Positions 8,192-16,631 of a stretch of DNA of 64,000 nucleotides are shown piece by piece. The position numbers and the translations under genes were made by a program. Origin of the DNA: Rhodococcus sp. SGAir0479 (GTDB lineage: Bacteria > Actinomycetota > Actinomycetes > Mycobacteriales > Mycobacteriaceae); contig NZ_CP039432.1 in NCBI RefSeq assembly GCF_005484805.1, forward strand, positions 4,154,001 to 4,218,000, in the 5' to 3' direction. Within the stretch, counting starts at the first letter, position 1. Each line of letters begins with the position of its first letter. The notes beneath the pieces are model-generated. The model had not been told where the DNA came from. It saw nothing but the letters and a program-made list of their open reading frames with translations, and ran no database searches.

Positions 8192-8569
8192 ATGTCGATG
8201 ACCGAGGTGTCCGCTGACCATCCGTACAGTCCGGCGTTCGTCGCCGGCGGGCTCATTTTCGTGTCGGGCGCATTGTCCATCGACGAGAGCGGCGATCCGG
8301 TGCCGGGCCGGACGGAAGCGCTCGATGCCGCCGTCGACCGGATGGTCGAGCGTCTCGCGACCGTCGGCGGTGAACTGAGCGACGTCGTAAAGCTCACCTA
8401 CTTCGTCACCGATCTGTCGCTGCGCGAGGAGGCCAACCGGCAGTTCGAGCGCCTCTTCGAGGCGCCCCGGCCCGCGCGTACCTTCGTCGAGGTGAGCGGG
8501 CTGCCCTACGGTGCGACGGTCGAGATCGACGCGGTCGCCACGGCCGGGGCGGGCGGCGCGGGCGGCTGA
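8192..8569 (+). CDS. RidA-family (YjgF/YER057c/UK114) protein
   Basis: A 125-residue protein with an AGAGGAGG ribosome site at 8178-8185 and ATG at 8192. The Rid pattern is visible: YSPAFVAGGLIFVSGALSIDESG near the N-terminus, VVKLTYFVTDLS in the middle and PARTFVEVSGLPYGATVEIDAVA at the end. The Arg that binds the substrate carboxylate in imine deaminases lies at PARTFVEV. RidA members hydrolyse reactive enamine/imine intermediates; some subfamilies lack that activity. The gene stands 72 bases after the WxL-like cluster and is probably a separate unit. Confidence 0.85.
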   Translation: MSMTEVSADHPYSPAFVAGGLIFVSGALSIDESGDPVPGRTEALDAAVDRMVERLATVGGELSDVVKLTYFVTDLSLREEANRQFERLFEAPRPARTFVEVSGLPYGATVEIDAVATAGAGGAGG

Positions 8570-8636
8570 GTCGGGGCGACCGGGCCGGGGTGTCGCCGAG
8601 CGATCGCACCGAAACCCTGGCCACACCCGCGCAGAT

Positions 8637-8657
8637 GAGTGACACTGTGAGTGACAC
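8637..8657 (+). promoter_or_regulatory. Direct repeat GAGTGACAC upstream of the monooxygenase gene
   Basis: GAGTGACAC occurs at 8637-8645 and again at 8649-8657, a 12-base period. It lies just upstream of the chosen GTG start (8678) and could be an operator. No local regulator is obvious. Confidence 0.3.
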
Positions 8658-8677
8658 ATAGCTGGGAGGGTGGAGCC

Positions 8678-10177
8678 GTGGAGCGGAACACGCAGTACGA
8701 CGCCGTGATCGTCGGCGCCGGCTTCGGCGGGATGGGTGCGGCGATCGCCCTCAATCGACTCGGGCTGACCAATCTGGCGATCCTCGAACGCGAGGACGAC
8801 CTCGGTGGCACGTGGCACGTCAACCGCTATCCGGGCCTGGCCGTCGACATCGCGTCGGTCACCTACTCGTACTCGTTCGAGCCGAATCCGCACTGGTCGC
8901 GGTTGTTCGCCCCCGGCGCCGAGCTCAAGCGGTACGCCGAGCACGTCGCCGACAAGTACGACCTGCGCCGCTACATGCGATTCGGCACCGTCGTCACCGG
9001 CGCGCGCTGGGACGAGGACGCGCGGCACTGGGTGGTCTCGACCGCCGGCGGCGAGCAGCTCACCGGGCGCTACCTGCTCACCGCGACCGGGTTCCTGTCG
9101 CAGCCGCAACTGCCGGACATCGCCGGCATCGACTCGTTCGCCGGCCGGGTCCTGCACACCACCGCGTGGGAGGACGGCATCGACCTGGCGGGATCGCGTG
9201 CGGCGATCATCGGCACCGGCGCCACCGCCGTCCAGCTGATCCCCGAGGTCGCCGGGACGGCGCGGGAACTCACCGTCTACCAGCGCACCCCGATCTGGGT
9301 GGTGCCGAAGGTCGACATGCCCATTCCTGCTGGGGTGCAACGACTCTTCGCGCGGGTGCCGGTGACGCAGCGCGTGGCCCGCGCCGTCAGCGACGCCATT
9401 CTCGAGGGCATCATGGTCAGTGCGGTGCTGCACTACCGGCAGGCGAAACTCCTCAACAAGGGTGCGGCGGCGGCGTCCAGACTGTTCCTGCGCACGCAGG
9501 TACGCGACGCCGACCTCCGCCGAAAACTGACGCCCGACTACGACTTCGGCTGCAAGCGTCCCACGTTCTCGAATCACTACTACCGCACGTTCACGAAGCG
9601 GAACGTGGCGCTCGAGACCGCTTCCATCGCGCGGATCGAACCGGACGCCGTCGTCACCACCGACGGCCGCCGCACCGAGATCGACACCCTGATCCTGGCG
9701 ACCGGCTTCAACCTGTGGGATGTGAACTTCCCCGCCATCGAGGTCATCGGGCGAGGCGGACTCGACCTCGGAAAGTGGTGGCGGGACAACCGGTTCCAGG
9801 CGTACGAGGGAGTCGCGGTGCCGAAGTTCCCGAACTTCCTCACCCTGGCGAGTCCGTACTCGTACAGCGGGCTGTCGTACTTCACCACCATCGAATCGCA
9901 GATGGCGCACATGACCCGCCTGTTCACGGAGATGCGGAGACGTGACGCCGACGTCTTCGAGGTGACCGAGGACGCCAACACCCGGTTCCTCGACCGGATG
10001 ACCGCGAACCTCGACGACTCCGTCTTCTACGGCGGCAGCTGCGGTTCGGCGCGGTCCTACTACTTCAACCAGCACGGGGAGGCCGCACTGCTGCGTCCCA
10101 CGTCGACGGCCAACGCGTTCGCGGAGGCGCGGAGCTTCCCGCTGGGCGACTACCGGATGGAGTCGCCCGGCGCGTGA
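8678..10177 (+). CDS. FAD-dependent monooxygenase, Baeyer-Villiger type
   Basis: 499 residues from GTG 8678, which has GGGAGGGTGGA just before it; a further upstream GTG at 8651 is less likely. The FAD Rossmann motif GAGFGGMG is at residues 13-20, the NADP Rossmann motif GTGATAVQ near 180, and the Baeyer-Villiger fingerprint FAGRVLHTTAWE near 155 deviates from FxGxxxHxxxWP/D by Glu at the last place. DLGGTWHVNRYPG is the usual post-FAD block of these enzymes. The likely reaction is oxygen insertion into a ketone using NADPH and O2; the substrate is unknown. The gene is monocistronic. Confidence 0.82.
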   Translation: MERNTQYDAVIVGAGFGGMGAAIALNRLGLTNLAILEREDDLGGTWHVNRYPGLAVDIASVTYSYSFEPNPHWSRLFAPGAELKRYAEHVADKYDLRRYMRFGTVVTGARWDEDARHWVVSTAGGEQLTGRYLLTATGFLSQPQLPDIAGIDSFAGRVLHTTAWEDGIDLAGSRAAIIGTGATAVQLIPEVAGTARELTVYQRTPIWVVPKVDMPIPAGVQRLFARVPVTQRVARAVSDAILEGIMVSAVLHYRQAKLLNKGAAAASRLFLRTQVRDADLRRKLTPDYDFGCKRPTFSNHYYRTFTKRNVALETASIARIEPDAVVTTDGRRTEIDTLILATGFNLWDVNFPAIEVIGRGGLDLGKWWRDNRFQAYEGVAVPKFPNFLTLASPYSYSGLSYFTTIESQMAHMTRLFTEMRRRDADVFEVTEDANTRFLDRMTANLDDSVFYGGSCGSARSYYFNQHGEAALLRPTSTANAFAEARSFPLGDYRMESPGA

Positions 10178-10258
10178 GGGGAGGGGCGCGTCCGGCGCCG
10201 AGTCGACGGGACTCGGCCCAGTATCCTCGAAGGCCGCCCCACAACCCGAGGATCGCCC

Positions 10259-10843
10259 ATGCCTGACATCCATCCCGCCGCGACCGACGCGAACTTCGAG
10301 CTGCTGCAGACCGACCCGTTCTTCGACGTGGTGGTCGACCTGATCGCCGGTTACCTCGCGTCGGCGTTCGACGACCCGGCCGGGGCGGAGGTGGACGGAT
10401 GGACGCTGAGCTGCCTGCCGACCACGAACAAGACCCCCGAACGCCAGCGGTTGTTCACCCTGAACATCGGGCCGATGGAGGTGCTCTACGTGGAGCGCTA
10501 CACCGAGAACGGTGAGACCGTCGACTTCCGCACCGTGCTGTACACGTCGCTGTCGGCGCTGCAGCGCGCCACCGGGTACAGCCTCGACGGCCTCACGTTG
10601 GCCAACCCGCTGCTGCGTTTCCGCAAGACGGAGCTGGCCTCCGCGGACGGTGACGGTGTGCTGATCGACTGGTTCCTGTCCGACGAGGGCGCCGACGAAC
10701 AATTCTTCGAGCTGCCGCTCGACGAGGCGACGATCCGTCCGCTCGCCGAGCGGCTGGTGAGCAAGGGGCGCGGCCCGTACGCGCAGTACCACAACCGCGC
10801 GTTCGCCCAGCACGTGCTCGACGCGATGAACGACGATGAGTGA
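10259..10843 (+). CDS. Conserved hypothetical protein, coupled to a DUF6308 gene
   Basis: A 194-residue soluble protein I do not recognise. It has no signal peptide or membrane segment, and is rich in Asp/Glu/Leu with two halves: a predicted alpha/beta part to about residue 100 (LFTLNIGPMEVLYVERY) and a helical C-terminus (ATIRPLAERLVSKG). Its last 8 bases overlap the start of the DUF6308 gene (ATGAGTGA), indicating translational coupling. The two proteins may therefore act together. Confidence 0.6.
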   Translation: MPDIHPAATDANFELLQTDPFFDVVVDLIAGYLASAFDDPAGAEVDGWTLSCLPTTNKTPERQRLFTLNIGPMEVLYVERYTENGETVDFRTVLYTSLSALQRATGYSLDGLTLANPLLRFRKTELASADGDGVLIDWFLSDEGADEQFFELPLDEATIRPLAERLVSKGRGPYAQYHNRAFAQHVLDAMNDDE

Positions 10844-11477
10844 CATGGCGATCCGCCTTCCGAAGGTGCTCGCGTCCGGTGACGACGCCGCCGTCGACGT
10901 GTTGCGTCGGTACTTCGCCGAACCGCTCGTGAAGACCGGGTACCTGCGCAGCGGGGCCCGGTGGGACACGTGGGATTCGACCGGGACCCGTGAGCGGGAC
11001 GCCGACGTCTTCACGGCGGACGACCTCGTGGCGGTGACGATGCTGTCGGTCGAGGTGTCCCCGGACGGCGCGCAGATCCTGTTGCGGGAGCGCGGCGAGG
11101 AGTTCGCCGAGCTGCTGGCCGCCGTCGGCCCCGACCGCGACCTCGTCGACGAGGTGGACGAGCTGACCGCGGAGTCTCCGGTGTGCCGCCTCGAGACGGC
11201 GCTGTGGACGGTTCCGAGCATCGGCCGCACCGTGGCCTCGAAACTGATCGCCCGGAAGCGTCCGCGTCTGTTCCCGGTCTACGACCGCGTGATCGGCGAG
11301 GTCCTCGACACCAAGCAGGCGCACCTCGATCCCGTGCGGCAGGCGCTGCGTGCGAATGACCGCGAATTGCACCGTCGACTCGTCTCGCTGCGCGAACAGG
11401 CCGGGTTGGACGAGGCGGTTCCGGCGCTGCGGATCCTCACGGTCCTCGCCTGGATGCAGCTCAAGGCGCCGCGCTGA
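10836..11477 (+). CDS. DUF6308 family protein
   Basis: 213 residues, soluble and helical. DDLVAVTMLSVEV near residue 65, LWTVPSIGRTVASKLIARKRPRLFPVYD near 135-160 and ILTVLAWMQ at the end match the pattern of actinobacterial DUF6308 proteins. The middle block looks like a helix-hairpin-helix-type element (IGRTVASKLIARKRPR) followed by a PVYD turn, which hints at nucleic acid contact, but this is inference. It overlaps the preceding hypothetical gene by 8 bases. Confidence 0.65.
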   Translation: MSDMAIRLPKVLASGDDAAVDVLRRYFAEPLVKTGYLRSGARWDTWDSTGTRERDADVFTADDLVAVTMLSVEVSPDGAQILLRERGEEFAELLAAVGPDRDLVDEVDELTAESPVCRLETALWTVPSIGRTVASKLIARKRPRLFPVYDRVIGEVLDTKQAHLDPVRQALRANDRELHRRLVSLREQAGLDEAVPALRILTVLAWMQLKAPR

Positions 11478-11550
11478 CGAGTTCGTCGATGAGTTTCACA
11501 CCTCCGCTCGGTCGATATCTGTGAGACGACTTTCGACCAGGGAGGCACGT

Positions 11551-12156
11551 ATGACGATCCAATTCGACCTGGGGCCGGCCGCGGACGAGGTGGCCCGGGT
11601 GGCCTCGGGTGTGCGCGACGAGCACCTGGACTTACCCACCCCATGCGCGGAGTGGTCGGTTTCCGATCTGCTCCGGCACTTCGTGGAGCTGACGAACGCT
11701 TTCGTCGCTTCGGCACGGAAGGAGCCGTTCCCCAGTGACGGGTCCGGCCGACCGGAGGAACTCCCCGCGGACTGGCGCAGCCGGCTTCCTCGGCAGCTCG
11801 ACGAGATGGCCGCGGCGTGGCGTTCGCCCGACGCGTGGGAGGGGGAGGCGGCCGCCGGTGGGGTGACCCTCCCGGCGCCGGTGATGGCGGCGGTGGCGGT
11901 GGACGAGCTGGTCCTGCACGGATGGGACCTTGCCCGCGCCACCGGCCAGAGCTTCGAGGCCGATGCGGCCAGCATCGCCGCGAGCCTCGGGTTCGCGATG
12001 TCCGTACCGGTCGAGGAAGCGGGCCGTGACGGGCTCTACGGCCGGGTGGTTCCGGTCCCGGACACCGCCTCCGAGCTGGATCGACTCCTCGGTTACACCG
12101 GGCGCGACCCGCAGTGGGCGTCTGCTGCGGTCAGCGGCCTGGATCGATCGCGCTGA
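11551..12156 (+). CDS. TIGR03086-type metal-binding protein (mycothiol-dependent isomerase/DinB superfamily)
   Basis: 201 residues, ATG after CCAGGGAGG. The N-terminal helix-bundle signature TPCAEWSVSDLLRHFVELTNAF (residues about 30-50) and the VDELVLHGWDLARATG segment (about 117-132) are diagnostic of the TIGR03086/maleylpyruvate isomerase-like family. The two His of these segments (H43 and H123) plus a carboxylate would bind a divalent metal. Members are thought to act with mycothiol, the main thiol of actinobacteria. The substrate is unknown. The 3' end overlaps a convergent gene by 26 bases. Confidence 0.8.
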   Translation: MTIQFDLGPAADEVARVASGVRDEHLDLPTPCAEWSVSDLLRHFVELTNAFVASARKEPFPSDGSGRPEELPADWRSRLPRQLDEMAAAWRSPDAWEGEAAAGGVTLPAPVMAAVAVDELVLHGWDLARATGQSFEADAASIAASLGFAMSVPVEEAGRDGLYGRVVPVPDTASELDRLLGYTGRDPQWASAAVSGLDRSR

Positions 12157-12499
12157 TGGCGTGGGTGTTCGACTGCTCGGTGGTTTCGTAGTTGGCCGCG
12201 ATCTTCTCGAACACCGCCCGCATCTGCTCGACGACGGCGATGTGATCGGCGAGCGCCTGATCGAGCGGATACTCACCGCCCGACGCCTTCTGTTCGAACT
12301 TGCGGGCCAGCGCGACGCCCGACGGCAGGTGGCCGAGGCCGTCGATGCGGACGAGATCCAGCGCTTGGGTTCGCAACAACTCCAGACTGTCGAGGAATGT
12401 GGCGCACCTCTGGGCGCACTGCTCGGCAATGCCACGCTCGAGAGAGAGGTCGCCTGTCTCGACCAGTTCGCCCACTGCTCCCCAAATGGAACCGTTCAT
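12131..12499 (-). CDS. Hypothetical helical protein downstream of a DUF3558 lipoprotein
   Basis: A 122-residue predicted all-helical protein starting MNGSIWGAVGELVE, with no signal peptide. It is 13 bases downstream of the DUF3558 lipoprotein gene and in the same direction. Small helical proteins of about this size (sometimes WXG100/EspC-like) often accompany DUF3558 genes, but this one has no clear WxG turn. Its last 26 bases overlap the 3' end of the convergent TIGR03086 gene. Function is not assigned. Confidence 0.6.
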   Translation of the reverse strand: MNGSIWGAVGELVETGDLSLERGIAEQCAQRCATFLDSLELLRTQALDLVRIDGLGHLPSGVALARKFEQKASGGEYPLDQALADHIAVVEQMRAVFEKIAANYETTEQSNTHAISAIDPGR

Positions 12500-12512
12500 C
12501 AGTCGCCCGCCG

Positions 12513-13046
12513 TCACCGAGGCATCGACTTCACTAGGGCGCGTGCGTTTTCGAGCGCCAGAGGACACGGGCCCTCCGGGGGTGTCCTTCCCGTGAGGTAG
12601 CTGGACTTGATCATCACGCTGTCGGAGCCTGACGTAAACAGCACGTCACAAAACTCGTTGCGCTTGTCGGCGGCATCGCGAAAAGTGAAGGCCTCCCGGC
12701 CGTCGAGTTCCACCGGGGTGACGTCACTGAACTGGTCGTCGGCGCGGATGGTGGCGATAGAGCGGCCAGTTGCGAAAACTGTCACGAAGTAGTCAGGTGC
12801 ACGCCACCGGCACACGCTCCAACCGGGTTGTTTTACCCCGACGATGTCGCGAGTGACCGACGCCGGATCCACACCGACCGTGCGCAGCACCTCGTCCGGA
12901 ATGCTGCACGGATCGAAGGTCGGTTCTCCGGCCTCGACCTTGGTGGTCTCGGCCTGGCCCTCGACGCTCGTCGACCCGCAGCCGGCCAGTCCCACGACAC
13001 CGGCCACTACGAGAGCGGCAACTCCCCACCGACCCACTGACCTCAC
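12513..13046 (-). CDS. DUF3558-family lipoprotein
   Basis: 177 residues with a lipoprotein signal: hydrophobic stretch then lipobox LAGC at about residues 20-23, so the mature protein starts at a lipidated Cys on the outer face of the membrane. The mature part begins with the DUF3558 pattern (FDPCSIPDEVLRTVGVDP, then SVCRWRAPDYFVTVFA), including paired Cys (C47, C79, C134, C161) that may form disulfides. The function of the family is unknown. It is divergent from padR; the 171-base gap between them holds the PadR palindrome. Confidence 0.82.
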   Translation of the reverse strand: MRSVGRWGVAALVVAGVVGLAGCGSTSVEGQAETTKVEAGEPTFDPCSIPDEVLRTVGVDPASVTRDIVGVKQPGWSVCRWRAPDYFVTVFATGRSIATIRADDQFSDVTPVELDGREAFTFRDAADKRNEFCDVLFTSGSDSVMIKSSYLTGRTPPEGPCPLALENARALVKSMPR

Positions 13047-13170
13047 GTTCCCCCCTCGATTCGCCCCAACGTCCCGCTCATTGGATCAGACGCGGCGCAG
13101 CCGCACCCGGTTCCATCGCAGCGCCGCCGGGGGCGAGCGGTGACTCACGCCACCCTTTTCAAAGATACGA

Positions 13171-13186
13171 TCACGATATATCGTGA
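13171..13186. promoter_or_regulatory. Perfect 16-bp palindrome, probable PadR operator
   Basis: TCACGATATATCGTGA is a perfect palindrome 31 bases before the padR start codon. PadR repressors usually bind such sites over their own promoter, so negative autoregulation is likely. The divergent DUF3558 gene begins 124 bases away and might also be affected. Confidence 0.7.
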
Positions 13187-13217
13187 GTGTGTCGGTTAAC
13201 GATGGAAGGAGAAACCG

Positions 13218-13865
13218 ATGAGGAACATGAATCACCGGCGAGGGCCGGAAGAGATGCACGGACACCCCGCGTGGGGTGGCGAGATGGGCCGTCCGCGCCG
13301 CCATCATCGCCCGTTCGACGGCGAGGATCCCCGCATGCGCGGTGGCCGCGGCCGCGGACGTGGGCACGGCGGACCTCGCGGACGCGGTGGGCCGCGCCGC
13401 GCAGGCCGCGGCGACGTTCGCGCCGCCGTCCTGCTCCTGCTGAAGGAGGACTCGATGTACGGCTACCAGCTGATGCAGACCGTCACCGACCGCACCAACG
13501 GCGCGTGGCGCCCCAGTGCCGGCGCGATCTACCCGACGCTGCAACAGCTGGAGGACGAGGGCCTGGTGCACACGACAGCCGAGGGCGGACGCAAACTCGT
13601 CACGCTCACCGATGCCGGTCGTGAGTACATCGAGGCGAACGCCGAATCCTGGGGCGACCCCTTCGCTTTCGTGGGATCGGGCCCCGACTTGCGCGGCCCC
13701 CTGCACGACCTGCACGGCGCTGCGCGCCAAGTCCAGATGTCCGGCAACGCGGCACAACTCGCGGCGGCCGAGAAGGTGCTCACCGACGCCCGGCGAGCGC
13801 TGTACCTGATCCTGGCCGGCGACGACCAGGACGCGGGCTCAGGCGACACCCCCACGGAGTCGTGA
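13218..13865 (+). CDS. PadR-family transcriptional regulator
   Basis: 215 residues. Residues 1-65 are a His/Gly/Arg-rich disordered tail (MHGHPAWGGE, RGRGRGHGGPRGRGG), followed by the PadR winged helix: VRAAVLLLLKEDSMYGYQLMQTV and GAIYPTLQQLEDEGLVHTTAEGGRKLVTLTDAG (about 67-135). The C-terminal 80 residues would form the dimerisation helix. The His/Arg-rich N-terminus is unusual and could bind metal or DNA. AGGAG precedes ATG 13218; ATG 13227 is an alternative. The palindrome at 13171-13186 suggests autoregulation. Confidence 0.88.
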   Translation: MRNMNHRRGPEEMHGHPAWGGEMGRPRRHHRPFDGEDPRMRGGRGRGRGHGGPRGRGGPRRAGRGDVRAAVLLLLKEDSMYGYQLMQTVTDRTNGAWRPSAGAIYPTLQQLEDEGLVHTTAEGGRKLVTLTDAGREYIEANAESWGDPFAFVGSGPDLRGPLHDLHGAARQVQMSGNAAQLAAAEKVLTDARRALYLILAGDDQDAGSGDTPTES

Positions 13866-13888
13866 ACATTGGCGTGACCGGTCATCGG

Positions 13889-14134
13889 TCACGAAAGCCG
13901 CTGCGCGCCGAGCGGTTCGAGGTCGAACTCGTTCTCACCGAACAGCTCCACCGCCTCGGCGCGCAGCACCAGCCACAATCCGAACAGTCGTCCCCAGCCG
14001 AGGTCCCGCACGAAGTCGCGATACGACGGCGGGAACCCGCCGCCGTCGGCGAAGGTGAACGTCTCCAACAGCGCGAGATCCAGATGCGCCAGCGTGGGCG
14101 TGCCGTGCACGCGGAGCAGCGAGTAGCCGGGCAT
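13889..14134 (-). CDS. Short SMI1/KNR4-like protein, probably truncated
   Basis: 81 residues. The text FTFADGGGFPPSYRDFVRDLGWGRLFGLWLV resembles the first helices of SMI1/KNR4-like domain proteins, which normally run to 150-250 residues. The frame ends soon after, so this is either a short version or a remnant. Its ATG follows the response regulator stop with no gap (TGAATG), so it is read from the same mRNA. The family assignment is tentative. Confidence 0.45.
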   Translation of the reverse strand: MPGYSLLRVHGTPTLAHLDLALLETFTFADGGGFPPSYRDFVRDLGWGRLFGLWLVLRAEAVELFGENEFDLEPLGAQRLS

Positions 14135-14755
14135 TCAACGAATCCCTTCTCGCCGTAGCGCGATCGAGACCGCCGCGGCCCGCGAGTCGACGCCGAGCTT
14201 GGCGTAGATGTGCGCCAGGTGGGTCTTCACCGTGGCCTCGCTGATGAACAGGCGCTTGCCGAGTTCCTTGTTCGTCAGACCCTCGGCCAACAGAGTCAAC
14301 AACTCGGCCTCCCGCGCCGTCAGTGCCTGGTCGGGCCGGCGCATGCGATCCAGGACGCGGGACGCCACCGGCGGCGACAGCGCGCTGCGGCCCGCGACGG
14401 CATCACGGAGTGCGCCGAAGATGTCCTGCGGCGCCGAGTCCTTGAGTAGGTAACCGATCGCGCCGGCGTCGAGCGCGCGGACCACGTCGGCGTCGGTGTC
14501 GTAGGTGGTGAACACCAGCACCGGTTGATCGTGGCGGGCCGAGCGAATCCGTCGGATCGCTTCCACGCCGTCGATTCCCGCTCCCAGCGCCAGGTCCATC
14601 ATCACCACATCGGGAGCGCGTTCGACGGCGATCGCGACGGCGTCCTCGCCGGTGTCGGCCTCGCCGACCACGTCGATGTCGGGCTGCGAATCCAGCAGTG
14701 CCCGCAGGCCCGCGCGCACGACGAGATGGTCGTCGACCAGCAACACCGAGATCAC
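14135..14755 (-). CDS. NarL/LuxR-type response regulator (SenR-like context)
   Basis: 206 residues. The receiver domain has acidic pocket D8-D9, phosphorylation site D54 (VMMDLAL), T83-T84 and K105. The LuxR/GerE helix-turn-helix covers about 140-200 (LTAREAELLTLLAEGLTNKELGKRLFISEATVKTHLAHIYAKLG). It is the partner of the histidine kinase gene immediately upstream (4-base ATGA overlap). Target promoters are unknown; the divergent HbpS-like lipoprotein gene is a candidate by position. Confidence 0.93.
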   Translation of the reverse strand: MISVLLVDDHLVVRAGLRALLDSQPDIDVVGEADTGEDAVAIAVERAPDVVMMDLALGAGIDGVEAIRRIRSARHDQPVLVFTTYDTDADVVRALDAGAIGYLLKDSAPQDIFGALRDAVAGRSALSPPVASRVLDRMRRPDQALTAREAELLTLLAEGLTNKELGKRLFISEATVKTHLAHIYAKLGVDSRAAAVSIALRREGIR

Positions 14756-15900
14756 GACGCGTCCCGCCGCGGGATCTGTGCGGCGACGACGGTGCCCTCG
14801 CCGGGCGCACTCTCCACCGAGAACGTGCCACCGAGTGCTTCGACGCGCTGGCGCATCGCCGGTAGGCCGAACCCGCTCGTCTCACCCACCACGAATCCGG
14901 TGCCGTCGTCGAACACGTCCAGCGCGACCGCCTCGGGCAGATACGTCAGGGTCACCCCCACAGTGTGCGCGTTCGCGTGCCGGCGGATGTTCGACGCCGC
15001 GCTCTGCACGATCCGCAGCAGCGCGTGCTCGACGTCCGGCGGCAGCCCCACCGGCTCGCCGATCACCCGCAACTGCGCCGACGGCACGTACCCGCGGACG
15101 GCCGCGAGCAGGGCCGCGTCGAGCGACTGTGTCGCGAGGTCGGGCGAGCTCAGGTAGTGGACCAGAGTGCGGGTCTCGGCGAGGTTCTCGCGCAGCGAGC
15201 GGGTGGCCACCCGCACCTCGTCGCGGGCCCGCGTGCCATCCTGTTCCCACATCTCGTCGGCCGCCTCCACATGCAGCAGCGCACTGGTGAGTCCCTGTGT
15301 GACGGTGTCGTGGATCTCCCGCGCCAGGCGCTCGCGCTCGGACAGCACGCCGGCCTCGCGCTCGGTCTCCGCGAGCCGCGACTTGGCCTCGACGAGCTCG
15401 CCGAGCAGGCGTTCGCGTTCGGCGCTGTCGCGCTCCACCTGCCCGTAGGCCAGCACGATGAGCGCGCCGGTGCACAGCGGCGCCAGCAGCACCGCCCACT
15501 CGGTACGGCCACTGAACGACGCGAACTCGATGCCCGCGAACACCGCCAGCGCGGCCACGGTCACATACGCCGCCCAACGGGGGAACGCGCGGGTACACAG
15601 GAAGAAGATCGGGAACGCCGTCCACGCGAAACTCGGCGCCAGCCACACCAGCGCCACCCAGGACGTGAGCACCGGCCACACCCACGGCTGCCACGCGCCG
15701 CCCCGCCGGGACAGCACGACGATCGCTGCGTACAGGACGGCGAGCACGCCGATCAGGCCGGCCACGACCAGCCACCGGCCACTCACCCCGTGATAGGTCA
15801 GGTAGCGGGCCGTGGACGCCGCGAGCAGCACGTTGAACGAGAGGTGGATCGCGACACCGAGCGGTCCGCGGAAGGCGGCGTCGTCCCCGTGGTCCTGCAT
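14752..15900 (-). CDS. Sensor histidine kinase, HisKA_3/NarL family (SenS-like)
   Basis: 382 residues from ATG 15900, which has TAGGAT (15913-15908 on the minus strand) seven bases upstream, fitting a leaderless mRNA; an upstream in-frame start would add 37 poorly conserved residues. The N-terminus has about six hydrophobic segments (18-150), then a coiled coil (155-190), the HisKA_3 box with phospho-acceptor H197 (REIHDTVTQG), and an ATPase domain ending GFGLPAMRQRVEALGG. With little extracytoplasmic sequence, it may sense through its membrane part or an accessory protein. It is divergent from the HbpS-like gene. Confidence 0.88.
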   Translation of the reverse strand: MQDHGDDAAFRGPLGVAIHLSFNVLLAASTARYLTYHGVSGRWLVVAGLIGVLAVLYAAIVVLSRRGGAWQPWVWPVLTSWVALVWLAPSFAWTAFPIFFLCTRAFPRWAAYVTVAALAVFAGIEFASFSGRTEWAVLLAPLCTGALIVLAYGQVERDSAERERLLGELVEAKSRLAETEREAGVLSERERLAREIHDTVTQGLTSALLHVEAADEMWEQDGTRARDEVRVATRSLRENLAETRTLVHYLSSPDLATQSLDAALLAAVRGYVPSAQLRVIGEPVGLPPDVEHALLRIVQSAASNIRRHANAHTVGVTLTYLPEAVALDVFDDGTGFVVGETSGFGLPAMRQRVEALGGTFSVESAPGEGTVVAAQIPRRDAS

Positions 15901-16040
15901 CGGGCCGATCCTACGGACGTCGGAGGGGCCGGGGATCGGCCATTCGGATGATCCGCCGGTGGCCGCGCGGTCGATGCCGCGCCCCCGGCACCGGCGCGAG
16001 GGTGGAATCACTCGATTCCCCCTCGTTCGAAAGGCTCGAC

Positions 16041-16631
16041 ATGACCCTCTCCCGCCGCCTGCCCCGCGCCCTCGCGATCACCGTCCCCGCCGTCGCGCTG
16101 CTCGCCGCGACTGCGTGCGGATCCACCGACGACTCCGGCGCCTCGTCGACCGCCGCTGAGGTGACGCCGGCCGCGATGTCGTCGCAGCGGCCGGGCGACG
16201 CCGAGAAGGGCACCGTGTCGGCCGACCGGTTGTCGGTGGCCACTGCGGGCCGCGCCGCGCAGGCCGCGCTCGCCAGGTGCCAGGCCGACGGGCTCGGCTT
16301 CGTCACCGTCGCGGTGGTGGACCGGGCCGGCAACGTGCAGGCCATGCTGCGCGGCGACAACGCGGCCCAGCACACCGTCGAGGCCGCCCGGGCCAAGGGG
16401 TACACCGCCGCCGCGTTCGGCGCGAACACCAGCGACCTCGCCGGCCGCGTGAAGGGCGAGGGCCCGACGATCGCCGACCTGCCCGGCACGCTGTTCCTCC
16501 CCGGCGGCGTGAGCGTCAAGGTCGGCAATGCGTCCGTCGCCGGGATCGGCGTCGGCGGTGCGCCGGACGGCAACGCCGACCAGGCCTGCGCCGCCGCCGG
16601 TCTGGCGGACATCGCCGGGAGCCTGCAGTGA
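16041..16631 (+). CDS. HbpS/GlcG-family haem-binding-type lipoprotein
   Basis: 196 residues. Signal sequence with lipobox (LLAATAC, Cys about 24) followed by a Ser/Thr/Ala linker. The mature domain has the GlcG/HbpS (haem-degrading fold) pattern: RLSVATAGRAAQAALARCQADG, VAVVDRAGNVQAMLRGDNA, EAARAKGYTAAAFG, LPGTLFLPGGVSVKV and the glycine-rich GIGVGGAPDGNADQACAAAGL. In Streptomyces, secreted HbpS modulates the neighbouring SenS-SenR two-component system in response to haem and redox stress. Here a NarL-type kinase/regulator pair is divergent at 141 bases. Lipid anchoring would keep the protein next to the kinase. Role by analogy. Confidence 0.82.
   Translation: MTLSRRLPRALAITVPAVALLAATACGSTDDSGASSTAAEVTPAAMSSQRPGDAEKGTVSADRLSVATAGRAAQAALARCQADGLGFVTVAVVDRAGNVQAMLRGDNAAQHTVEAARAKGYTAAAFGANTSDLAGRVKGEGPTIADLPGTLFLPGGVSVKVGNASVAGIGVGGAPDGNADQACAAAGLADIAGSLQ

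Noticed and set aside
7736-11230. Very long minus-strand open frame opposite the RidA and monooxygenase genes
   Set aside because: It is the high-GC shadow of plus-strand genes with clear motifs; its translation is Arg/Gly/His/Val-rich without domains and it has no ribosome site.
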